Below are positions 22,894-30,036 of a stretch of DNA of 30,036 nt, piece after piece (position 1 is the stretch's first letter; every line of letters begins with the position of its first letter). Below the pieces are notes generated by a model. That model had not been told where the DNA came from. It saw nothing but the letters and a program-made list of their open reading frames with translations, and did no database searches. A program made the position numbers and the translations under genes. Source of the stretch: an uncultured Marvinbryantia sp. (GTDB taxonomy: Bacteria > Bacillota > Clostridia > Lachnospirales > Lachnospiraceae); assembly GCA_937915375.1 (NCBI GenBank), contig CALDMO010000048.1, forward strand, positions 1-30,036. The letters are read 5' to 3'.

Positions 22894-22947
22894 GGTTCAA
22901 GTATTCTGCGATACGGCGGGAGCTTATGAAAGTAAAGGAGCATGGAG

Positions 22948-23499
22948 ATGGGCAAAGTATTTGTATTTCTGGCAGATGGATTTGAAGAGATTGAGGGATT
23001 GACCGTAGTAGATCTGCTGCGCCGGGCAGAGGCGGAAGTGGTGACAGTATCAATCAATGGGACAGAGCGTGTCTGCGGTTCGCACGGCATAGAGGTAATA
23101 GCAGATACTATTTTTGAAAAGACAGATTTTGCGGGGGCAGATTTACTGGTGCTTCCGGGCGGGATGCCAGGTACCAAACATCTGGGCGCGCATGAAGGAT
23201 TGACCATGCTTTTAAAAGAGACAGATAAAAAGGGCGGCGGCATAGCGGCAATCTGCGCGGCGCCGAGTGTTTTGGGTGATCTGGGACTTTTGAAAGGTAA
23301 AAAAGCGGTCTGCTATCCGGGTTTTGAGCAGCGTTTGACGGGCGCGGAGGTTTTGAATGTGCCGGCGGTGACGGACGGCAATATCACGACCGGACGCGGT
23401 ATGGGAACGGCGATTGACTTCTCGTTGGAATTGACGGCACGACTGTTTGGGGCGCAAAAAGCTGATCAGTTGGCGGAAGCAATCATATATAAAAAGTAA
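22948..23499 (+). CDS. DJ-1/PfpI family protein
   Basis: A 183-residue member of the DJ-1/ThiJ/PfpI superfamily. The nucleophilic cysteine is C103 in IAAICAAPSVLG, and the supporting acidic residue is E16 in FEEIEG, as in DJ-1 (E18, C106). LVLPGGMPGTKHL is the family's glycine loop. Members act as glyoxalases, deglycases, chaperones or redox-sensitive proteins; the exact activity cannot be told from sequence. The start at 22948 is chosen over ATG at 22942 because AAAGGAG (22934-22940) sits 7 bases before it but only 1 base before the other. Confidence 0.9.
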   Translation: MGKVFVFLADGFEEIEGLTVVDLLRRAEAEVVTVSINGTERVCGSHGIEVIADTIFEKTDFAGADLLVLPGGMPGTKHLGAHEGLTMLLKETDKKGGGIAAICAAPSVLGDLGLLKGKKAVCYPGFEQRLTGAEVLNVPAVTDGNITTGRGMGTAIDFSLELTARLFGAQKADQLAEAIIYKK

Positions 23500-23502
23500 A
23501 TG

Positions 23503-23531
23503 TTGTCATTTTGGAAAATTTGTGCTATAGT
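23503..23531 (+). promoter_or_regulatory. Promoter of the tig-clpP-clpX-lon cluster
   Basis: -35 TTGTCA (23503-23508), 17-base spacer, -10 TATAGT (23526-23531), leaving a leader of about 73 nt before tig. I see no CtsR operator (GGTCAAA repeats) or CIRCE element here. Confidence 0.65.
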
Positions 23532-23610
23532 AGTGCAATGACTGTGAGTATGGGGAAGATTGCCCATTTTCAGAAAGACAAAGGGAATATTTAAGGAGGA
23601 ACTATCCAAG

Positions 23611-24897
23611 ATGAGTTTAAAAACAGAAAACCTGGAACACAATATGGTAAAGCTTACTATTGAAGTGAGCGCAGAAGAATTTGAAAAAGCAATGCAGGGC
23701 GCTTACCTGAAAGCAAAAAATAAAATCAATATCCCGGGCTTCCGTAAAGGAAAAGCACCGCGTGCGATGATTGAAAAAATGTACGGCGCAGGCATTTTTT
23801 ATGAAGATGCGGCAAACGCGCTGATTCCGGCAGCATACGATAAAGAGATTGCAAATTGTGATCTGGACATCGTTTCCCAGCCGAAAATCGATGTTGTACA
23901 GATTGAAAAAGGCAAAGAATTTATCTTTACTGCAGAAGTAGCTGTAAAACCGGAAGTAACTCTGGGCGAATACAAAGGTCTGGAAGTACCGAAGGCAGAG
24001 ATTGAGGTTACAGAGGAAGAAATTCAGAAAGAAATCGATAAAGAGCGCGAAAACAACGCCAGAACAATTGACGTGGATGACAGAGCAGTTGCGAACGGCG
24101 ATATGATCAAGCTTGATTTTGACGGTTCTGTTGACGGCGTACCGTTTGCAGGCGGAAAAGCAGAAAACTATGATTTAACTGTCGGCAGCGGCAGCTTCAT
24201 CCCGGGCTTTGAAGATCAGCTTGTAGGTGCGGAAATCGGTAAGGAACTTGATGTAACCGTTACTTTCCCGGAAGAATACCACGCAAAAGAGCTGGCTGGC
24301 AAAGAAGCAGTATTTAAATGTAAAGTAAACGAGATCAAAGTAAAAGAACTTCCGGAAGCAGATGATGAATTCGCACAGGATGTTTCTGAATTTGATACTC
24401 TGGCAGAGTACAAAGAAGATCTGAAGAAAAAACTGACAGAGAAAAAAGAAGCGGCAGCAAAGAACGCGAAAGAAACTGCAGCAGTAGAGAAAGCAGTAGA
24501 AAACGCAACTATGGATATCCCGGCAGCAATGATCGACAGTCAGGTTCGCAACATGGCGGAAGATTTCGCAAGAAGACTGCAGTCTCAGGGACTTTCCGTT
24601 GAACAGTACTTCCAGTTCACAGGTATGACAGCTGAAAAAATGTTGGAACAGATGAGACCGGAAGCAGAAAAACGTATTAAAAACAGTCTGACACTGGAAG
24701 CAATCGCAGCAAAAGAAAACTTTGAAATTGCTGATGAGAAAGTAGAAGAAGAACTGCAGAAGATGGCTGATATGTACAAGATGGAAAAAGATAAAGTGAA
24801 AGAACTGCTGGGAGAAACAGGAATCGAACAGATGAAGGCTGATCTGAAAATTCAGGCAGCGGTAGATCTGCTTCGTGATTCCGCAAAGGAAGTTTAA
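23611..24897 (+). CDS. tig: Trigger factor (ribosome-associated chaperone)
   Basis: The 428-residue chaperone that meets nascent chains at the ribosome exit. The ribosome-binding signature GFRKGKAP is at residues 43-50 of the N-terminal domain. The FKBP-like isomerase domain is about 150-245 (GDMIKLDFDGSVDG, then GSGSFIPGFEDQLVG). The long helical C-terminal arm domain fills about 250-428. The start at 23611 follows AAGGAGGA (23593-23600); an in-frame ATG at 23560 would put that site inside the gene. It heads the protein quality-control cluster. Confidence 0.96.
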   Translation: MSLKTENLEHNMVKLTIEVSAEEFEKAMQGAYLKAKNKINIPGFRKGKAPRAMIEKMYGAGIFYEDAANALIPAAYDKEIANCDLDIVSQPKIDVVQIEKGKEFIFTAEVAVKPEVTLGEYKGLEVPKAEIEVTEEEIQKEIDKERENNARTIDVDDRAVANGDMIKLDFDGSVDGVPFAGGKAENYDLTVGSGSFIPGFEDQLVGAEIGKELDVTVTFPEEYHAKELAGKEAVFKCKVNEIKVKELPEADDEFAQDVSEFDTLAEYKEDLKKKLTEKKEAAAKNAKETAAVEKAVENATMDIPAAMIDSQVRNMAEDFARRLQSQGLSVEQYFQFTGMTAEKMLEQMRPEAEKRIKNSLTLEAIAAKENFEIADEKVEEELQKMADMYKMEKDKVKELLGETGIEQMKADLKIQAAVDLLRDSAKEV

Positions 24898-24924
24898 GAC
24901 TTAAGTGAGTAAGGAGGCGGCATA

Positions 24925-25506
24925 ATGAGTTTTGTACCTTATGTCATTGAGCAGACAAGCAGAGGAGAACGTTCCTACGATATTTACTCCCGATTACTGA
25001 AAGACCGTATCATTTTTCTCGGCGAGGAAGTGACGGATGTCAGCGCAAATCTGATTGTTGCGCAGCTTCTGTTTCTGGAATCCGAGGATCCGGGTAAGGA
25101 TATTCAGCTTTATATCAACAGCCCGGGCGGTTCCGTTACCGCTGGTATGGCGATTTACGATACAATGAAGTATATTAAATGTGATGTTTCCACGATCTGC
25201 GTGGGACTGGCAGCAAGTATGGGCGCATTCCTGCTGGCTGGCGGAACAAAAGGCAAGCGAATTGCCCTGCCGAATGCACAGATTATGATTCATCAGCCGT
25301 CAGGCGGTGCAAAAGGTCAGGCTACGGATATTAAGATTGTCGCAGAAGAAATCCTGAAGACAAGAAAACGTCTGAATGAGTGTCTGGCTGCAAATACCGG
25401 TCAGCCGATTGAAGTGATTGAGGCGGATACGGAACGCGATAACTATATGACAGCGGAAGAAGCGAAAGCTTACGGGCTGATTGATATGGTTATTTCGAGC
25501 AGATAA
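24925..25506 (+). CDS. clpP: ATP-dependent Clp protease proteolytic subunit ClpP
   Basis: The serine protease core that forms a double-heptamer barrel with ClpX or ClpC. At 193 residues it has the normal length. The catalytic triad is S98 (GLAASMGA), H123 (MIHQPSGG) and D172 (TERDNYM). The N-terminal MSFVPYVIEQTSRGERSYDIYSRLLKDRI is typical and includes the short propeptide region. A strong GGAGG site (24912-24916) precedes the start. It lies 27 bases after tig and 93 bases before clpX. Confidence 0.97.
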   Translation: MSFVPYVIEQTSRGERSYDIYSRLLKDRIIFLGEEVTDVSANLIVAQLLFLESEDPGKDIQLYINSPGGSVTAGMAIYDTMKYIKCDVSTICVGLAASMGAFLLAGGTKGKRIALPNAQIMIHQPSGGAKGQATDIKIVAEEILKTRKRLNECLAANTGQPIEVIEADTERDNYMTAEEAKAYGLIDMVISSR

Positions 25507-25517
25507 AGTGCGGATAA

Positions 25518-25547
25518 GACTCCTGCGAATTTTGCGGGAGTCTTTGT
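25518..25547 (+). terminator. Weak terminator or attenuator between clpP and clpX
   Basis: GACTCCTGC (25518-25526) pairs with GCGGGAGTC (25534-25542) through one wobble, with a 7-nt loop, but is followed only by TTTGTC. The broken U-run suggests partial read-through into clpX, lowering its expression relative to clpP. Confidence 0.6.
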
Positions 25548-25571
25548 CGCATTTATGCGCGAGCGTAAAAC
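25544..25571 (+). promoter_or_regulatory. Possible weak internal promoter for clpX-lon
   Basis: TTGTCG (25544-25549), 16-base spacer, TAAAAC (25566-25571). Both boxes deviate from consensus. It is listed because it follows the clpP terminator directly and would give clpX an independent start about 20 bases before its AAGGTGG site. Confidence 0.3.
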
Positions 25572-25599
25572 AGTATTTTTTAATTAAGGTGGATAGAAA

Positions 25600-26898
25600 A
25601 TGGCAGGAAGAGTCGGAGAACCGAAAATCAGGTGTTCTTTTTGTAACAAAAGTGAAGATCAGGTAAGAAAATTAATTGCAGGTCCGGGAGGCGTCTATAT
25701 CTGCGACGACTGTGTAGAGATCTGCGGTGAAATCATAGAAGAAGAACTTGCGGAAGAATACGCTGCCGAGGGTGTGGAGGAAATCAATCTTCTGAAACCA
25801 GAGGAAATCAAGGCGGTGCTGGATGATTATGTGATCGGACAGGACAACGCAAAAAAAGCGCTGGCAGTTGCAGTTTATAACCATTATAAACGTATTATGG
25901 CGGGAAAGGATCTGGGGGTAGAGCTGCAGAAAAGCAATATTCTGATGCTGGGACCGACCGGTTCCGGAAAGACTTACTTGGCGCAGACACTGGCGCGTCT
26001 TTTGAACGTGCCGTTTGCGATTGCGGACGCGACAACACTTACAGAGGCAGGATATGTCGGTGAGGATGTAGAAAATATTCTGCTGAAAATCATTCAGGCG
26101 GCAGATTATGATATTGAACGTGCGCAGCATGGCATTATCTATATTGATGAAATTGATAAGATTACCAGAAAATCGGAAAATGCGTCAATTACGCGAGACG
26201 TTTCTGGTGAGGGTGTGCAGCAGGCGCTTCTGAAAATCCTTGAGGGGACAGTCGCAAGTGTTCCGCCGCAGGGCGGCAGAAAACATCCGCAGCAGGAACT
26301 GATTCCGATTGATACAACTAATATTCTCTTTATCTGCGGCGGTGCTTTTGAAGGGTTGGATAAGATTATCGAAACCCGTATGGATACCAAGACGATGGGC
26401 TTTAATCGTACGCTCAGCAGCAAAGAAGAGAAAAATGTTGGAGAGGTTCTGAAACATGTGGTTCCGCAGGACTTTGTGAAGTTTGGTATGATTCCGGAGT
26501 TTATCGGACGCGTTCCGGTGGTGGTATCGCTGGACGCTCTCGATGAGGAAACATTGGTACGCATCTTAAAAGAGCCGAAAAATGCGATCATCAAGCAGTA
26601 TCAGAAATTATTTGAACTGGATGGCGTAAAATTGGAATTTGAAGATGACGCGGTTCTGGAAGTGGCGAAACAGTCTATGGAACGCAAGACAGGCGCAAGA
26701 GGATTACGTGCCGTGATGGAAAAATCCATGCAGGATTTGATGTATGTGATTCCGTCAGATGAGACGATTACGGAGTGTACCGTTACGAAAGAACTGGTGA
26801 ATGGAACTGGAGAAGCAAAGCTGATTCACAGCGAAGAACGGCTGATTCCGGTACAAAATACAAAAAAGAAAGTTGTTATGACACCGGAATCCGCATAG
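25600..26898 (+). CDS. clpX: ATP-dependent Clp protease ATPase subunit ClpX
   Basis: The AAA+ unfoldase partner of ClpP, 432 residues. The N-terminal zinc-binding domain has C12, C15, C35 and C38. Walker A is GPTGSGKT (118-125), the pore loop is GYVGED, and Walker B is IIYIDEIDKI. The expected ClpP-docking tripeptide IGF appears as MGF (in TKTMGFNRTL), a conservative change. Translation uses AAGGTGG at 25586-25592. lon follows 11 bases later. Confidence 0.97.
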   Translation: MAGRVGEPKIRCSFCNKSEDQVRKLIAGPGGVYICDDCVEICGEIIEEELAEEYAAEGVEEINLLKPEEIKAVLDDYVIGQDNAKKALAVAVYNHYKRIMAGKDLGVELQKSNILMLGPTGSGKTYLAQTLARLLNVPFAIADATTLTEAGYVGEDVENILLKIIQAADYDIERAQHGIIYIDEIDKITRKSENASITRDVSGEGVQQALLKILEGTVASVPPQGGRKHPQQELIPIDTTNILFICGGAFEGLDKIIETRMDTKTMGFNRTLSSKEEKNVGEVLKHVVPQDFVKFGMIPEFIGRVPVVVSLDALDEETLVRILKEPKNAIIKQYQKLFELDGVKLEFEDDAVLEVAKQSMERKTGARGLRAVMEKSMQDLMYVIPSDETITECTVTKELVNGTGEAKLIHSEERLIPVQNTKKKVVMTPESA

Positions 26899-26909
26899 GA
26901 GAACGATAG

Positions 26910-29255
26910 ATGACAGATATGATAAAGAATATCCCCGCAGTTGCACTGCGGGGGATGACGATTCTTCCGGCGATGATCGTACATTTCGACATCAGCCGGA
27001 AGAAATCAATTAAAGCAGTAGAACAGGCAATGTTAAAGGATCAGCGTCTGTTTGTGGTAGCACAGAAAGATACGCAGGTGGCGGATCCGGTAATGGACGA
27101 TCTCTATCGCATCGGAACGATTGTAGAAATCAAACAGGTAGTGAAGCTCCCTAAAAATATTTTACGCGTGTTAGCGGAAGGTATCTGCCGCGCAGAGATG
27201 GATGATCTGGTAGAGGCGGATGATTATCTGGCTGCTGATGTAATGACGTTTCCGGAAGAAGGAGAAGGGCTTGACGACACCGCAAGGGAGGCGCTTCTGC
27301 GTTCTTTAAAAGAAGGATTTGAGACTTACAGCGGTTTTAACGGCAAAATGAGTAAAGAACTGATCCATCAGATCAGTGAGATGGAAGATTTGGAAAAGGC
27401 GGCTGGGCAGATCGCTATGAATCTGCCGCTTTACTATGAACAGAAGCAGGCAGTTTTGGAGGCGGTTGATCTGCAGGAGCGCTGCGAACTGCTTCTGACG
27501 CTGATGGCGAAGGAAATTGATATTTTGCAGCTGCGCCGGGAATTGCAGGAAAAGGTCCGGGAACGGATCGATAAGAATCAACGTGAATATTTCATGCGCG
27601 AGCAGATGAAACTGATCCGAGAGGAATTAAAAGAGGATAACGTCAATGAGGCGGATGTCTTTTTTGAAGAACTTTCGAAAAAGAAGGCTTCTGAGGCGGT
27701 AAAAGAAAAAATCCGCAAAGAGATTGAACGGTATCGTAACGTGGGTGCAAATTCCGGTGAAAGCCCGGTGCTACGTGGTTATATTGAGACGCTGCTGGAA
27801 ATGCCGTGGGATGCGGTTTCAAGAGATAATAAGGATATTAACAACGCCAGAGAAATTCTTGAGGCAGATCACTATGGACTGGAAAAAGTAAAAGAGCGCA
27901 TTCTGGAATTTTTGGCGGTGCGCGCGCTTACGCAAAAGGGCGACAGCCCGATTTTATGTCTGGTTGGTCCGCCTGGAACCGGTAAAACGTCGATCGCGAA
28001 ATCTGTGGCCAGAGCGTTGAATAAGAAATATGTGCGCATCAGTCTTGGCGGTGTGCGTGATGAGGCGGAGATCCGTGGACACAGAAGAACATATGTGGGC
28101 GCGATGCCGGGGCGTATCGCAAACGCGCTGAAGATGGCAGGGGTAAAAAATCCGCTGATGCTTCTGGATGAGATTGACAAGCTCAGCAGTGATTACAAAG
28201 GCGATACCGCTTCCGCAATGCTGGAAGTGCTCGATTCCGAGCAGAATGTGAATTTCCGCGATCATTATGTGGAAATTCCGCTGGATCTGTCGCAGGTGAT
28301 GTTTATTGCTACGGCAAATGACGTGCAGACGATCCCGCGTCCGCTTTTGGACCGTATGGAACTGATTGAGATTTCCAGCTATACAGAAAATGAAAAGTTC
28401 CACATTGCAAAGGAACATCTCTGGAAAAAGCAGGTGGAGCATAATGGTCTGACGCCGGAGCGTATCTCGATTACAGATGATGCGATGCGGTCGGTAATTT
28501 CAGGATATACCAGAGAGGCCGGGGTACGTAATTTGGAACGTAAGCTTGGCGAAATCTGTCGTAAGGCGGCCAGAGAGATTCTTGAAAAAGAGAAAAAGTC
28601 GATTAAAGTGACTGGTAAAAATCTGGAAAAATATCTTGGCAGGGCCAGATATACCGTACAGGAGTTAAACGAGACAAATGAGATTGGTATCGTACGCGGA
28701 CTTGCATGGACGAGTGTCGGCGGGGATACCCTGCAGATAGAAGTAAATGTAATGCCGGGACGGGGCGAAATCAGTTTGACCGGTCAGTTGGGCGATGTGA
28801 TGAAAGAATCGGCCAAGGCAGGACTTAGTTATATCCGTTCGATTGCCGCGAATTATCAAATTTCGGAAGATTACTTCCGTAAACATGATATTCACATTCA
28901 TATCCCGGAGGGAGCAGTACCGAAAGATGGACCGTCCGCCGGGGTGACGATGGCGACAGCGATGATCTCTGCAATCACGGAGATTCCGGTGCGTGCGGAT
29001 GTAGCAATGACGGGGGAAATTACCCTGCGCGGCCGTGTACTGCCGATCGGTGGCTTAAAAGAAAAGCTGTTGGCGGCCAGAAACGCGGGAATTAAAACAG
29101 TATTTGTGCCGATTAAGAATAAGCCGGATGTAGAGGAAATCTCCGCGGAGATTAAGAAGGGACTGGAAATCTGCTTTGCGGAAACAATGTCCGACATCCT
29201 TCCGGGAACTCTGGTGAAGGAATTGCCGGAGAAAAAGGCGAAACATAAAAAGTAG
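26910..29255 (+). CDS. lon: ATP-dependent protease La (Lon)
   Basis: A 781-residue LonA protease that removes damaged and regulatory proteins in the cytosol. The N-terminal substrate-binding domain is about 1-200, followed by a long coiled helix (about 200-260). The AAA domain has Walker A GPPGTGKT (353-360) and Walker B LMLLDEIDKL. The protease domain carries the Ser-Lys dyad S676 (DGPSAG) and K719 (GGLKEK), in register with E. coli Lon. The start at 26910 follows AGGAG; ATG at 26919 is possible. Confidence 0.97.
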   Translation: MTDMIKNIPAVALRGMTILPAMIVHFDISRKKSIKAVEQAMLKDQRLFVVAQKDTQVADPVMDDLYRIGTIVEIKQVVKLPKNILRVLAEGICRAEMDDLVEADDYLAADVMTFPEEGEGLDDTAREALLRSLKEGFETYSGFNGKMSKELIHQISEMEDLEKAAGQIAMNLPLYYEQKQAVLEAVDLQERCELLLTLMAKEIDILQLRRELQEKVRERIDKNQREYFMREQMKLIREELKEDNVNEADVFFEELSKKKASEAVKEKIRKEIERYRNVGANSGESPVLRGYIETLLEMPWDAVSRDNKDINNAREILEADHYGLEKVKERILEFLAVRALTQKGDSPILCLVGPPGTGKTSIAKSVARALNKKYVRISLGGVRDEAEIRGHRRTYVGAMPGRIANALKMAGVKNPLMLLDEIDKLSSDYKGDTASAMLEVLDSEQNVNFRDHYVEIPLDLSQVMFIATANDVQTIPRPLLDRMELIEISSYTENEKFHIAKEHLWKKQVEHNGLTPERISITDDAMRSVISGYTREAGVRNLERKLGEICRKAAREILEKEKKSIKVTGKNLEKYLGRARYTVQELNETNEIGIVRGLAWTSVGGDTLQIEVNVMPGRGEISLTGQLGDVMKESAKAGLSYIRSIAANYQISEDYFRKHDIHIHIPEGAVPKDGPSAGVTMATAMISAITEIPVRADVAMTGEITLRGRVLPIGGLKEKLLAARNAGIKTVFVPIKNKPDVEEISAEIKKGLEICFAETMSDILPGTLVKELPEKKAKHKK

Positions 29256-29305
29256 AAACACTGTTTCAAAAAACGAAAAGCCGACATACACAGAAAGGAA
29301 CGTAC

Positions 29306-29908
29306 ATGGTAATAAAAAATATAGCGCTGGAGACAGTGTGCGGTATCACCAGCACACTGCCGAAGCATGATAAAATCGAAGTGGCGTTTGCGGGCAAATC
29401 CAATGTGGGAAAATCTTCACTGATCAATGCCCTGATGAACCGCAAATCGCTGGCGCGTACCAGTTCGCAGCCGGGAAAAACACAGACGATCAATTTTTAC
29501 AACATCAATGACGCCATGTATCTGGTCGATCTGCCAGGTTACGGTTATGCGAAGGTGGCGCAGTCGGAAAAAGAAAAGTGGGGCAGGCTGATCGAACGTT
29601 ATCTGCAGAAGTCACAGATGTTAAAAGCCGTGTTTCTGCTGGTGGATATCCGCCATGAGCCGTCCGCGAACGACAAGATGATGTATGAGTGGATGACTTA
29701 CAACGGATATGAACCTTTGATCATTGCCACGAAGCTGGACAAGATTAAACGTAGTCAGATTCAAAAACAGGTAAAACAGATCCGCACCGGTTTGGGAATG
29801 AAATCAGGCAGTGTGGTGATCCCGTTCTCCGCAGAGACGAAACAGGGAAGGGAAGAAATCTGGGAGCTGATTGACGGCTGGATCGAGGAGCATGCGGCGC
29901 AGGGATGA
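29306..29908 (+). CDS. engB: Ribosome biogenesis GTP-binding protein EngB (YsxC/YihA)
   Basis: A 200-residue essential GTPase in 50S subunit assembly. All five G motifs are present: G1 GKSNVGKSS (30-38), G2 at T59 in GKTQT, G3 DLPG (75-78), G4 TKLD (142-145) and G5 SAE (174-176). The start at 29306 follows AAAGGAA (29294-29300). The position right after lon reproduces a frequent Firmicutes order. After its stop, an ACACCGCC/GGCGTGT hairpin without U-run is visible near 29964. Confidence 0.96.
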   Translation: MVIKNIALETVCGITSTLPKHDKIEVAFAGKSNVGKSSLINALMNRKSLARTSSQPGKTQTINFYNINDAMYLVDLPGYGYAKVAQSEKEKWGRLIERYLQKSQMLKAVFLLVDIRHEPSANDKMMYEWMTYNGYEPLIIATKLDKIKRSQIQKQVKQIRTGLGMKSGSVVIPFSAETKQGREEIWELIDGWIEEHAAQG

Positions 29909-29987
29909 ATGGAAGACAGCGTAAAAACCCTTTGACCGAGATAGCCGATAGACATTGAAAAGACACCGCCCGGCGTGTAATCTGAGG

Positions 29988-30036
29988 TGACCCCCAAAAG
30001 TTAGACTTTTTAAGCGTAGTAGTTTTGATTGCTGCT
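29988..30036. mobile_element. Probable end of an IS3-type insertion sequence, cut by the window edge
   Basis: The sequence from 29988 begins TGACCCCCAAAAGTTAGAC, which strongly resembles the terminal inverted repeats of IS3-family elements in Firmicutes. Read on the minus strand, a frame ending SSNQNYYA followed by a stop lies directly inside the repeat, compatible with the C-terminus of a leftward-facing transposase. The other end and the transposase are outside the window, so orientation and family are uncertain. Confidence 0.45.

Noticed and set aside
1..30036. CRISPR arrays, prophage modules or defence operons
   Set aside because: No regularly spaced repeats and no cas, phage or restriction genes were found on either strand.

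Overview
The window looks like a chromosomal segment of a Gram-positive anaerobe of the class Clostridia, most likely a Lachnospiraceae relative. This is inferred from gene content and order: gntR-clpC-radA, tig-clpP-clpX-lon-engB, ecfA1-ecfA2-ecfT-truA and a KtrAB-type potassium system. Strong AGGAGG-like ribosome binding sites and moderate GC fit as well. It is not proven by a marker gene. Nearly all genes lie on the plus strand in compact operons, often with 4-11 base overlaps.

Layout. (1) 84-4782: purine biosynthesis operon purE-purM-purN-purD, ending with a membrane-anchored protein of unknown function (3662-4729) and a strong terminator. (2) 4894-9617: a GntR/YtrA-type regulator, the ClpC unfoldase, a conserved 134-residue protein of unknown function and the DNA repair protein RadA. 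(3) 9660-9836: a tRNA-Trp(CCA) gene with its own promoter and terminator. (4) 9924-10580: a small AT-rich accessory patch. It holds a type I toxin-antitoxin locus: a 28-residue hydrophobic peptide whose ribosome binding site sits in a hairpin, plus a convergent antisense RNA of about 88 nt. Next to it on the minus strand is a 48-residue protein with its own promoter. (5) 10770-14233: potassium transporter ktrB-ktrA, a cyclophilin and a GNAT protein with an unexplained N-terminal domain. (6) 14180-17009: methionine-type ABC importer, with metQ and metN-metI split by a terminator and a second promoter. (7) 17097-21913: malQ, then the energising module of an ECF vitamin importer (ecfA1-ecfA2-ecfT) and truA. 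(8) 21958-22802, minus strand: an XRE regulator and a CYTH phosphatase, facing a DJ-1/PfpI gene (22948-23499) across unusually arranged promoters. (9) 23503-29908: the protein quality-control run tig-clpP-clpX-lon, then the ribosome-assembly GTPase gene engB. (10) 29988-30036: what looks like one end of an IS3-type insertion sequence, cut by the window edge.

Most of this is housekeeping: purines, protein folding and degradation, K+ and methionine uptake. The least ordinary part is 9.9-10.6 kb, where two small genes and an antisense RNA are packed with matching promoters, terminators and hairpins. Other points of interest are clpC lacking the usual ctsR-mcsA-mcsB partners, a MetQ homologue without a lipoprotein cysteine but with an acidic repetitive tail, and face-to-face promoters at 22.85 kb. 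All assignments come from reading the sequence; no database search was run.
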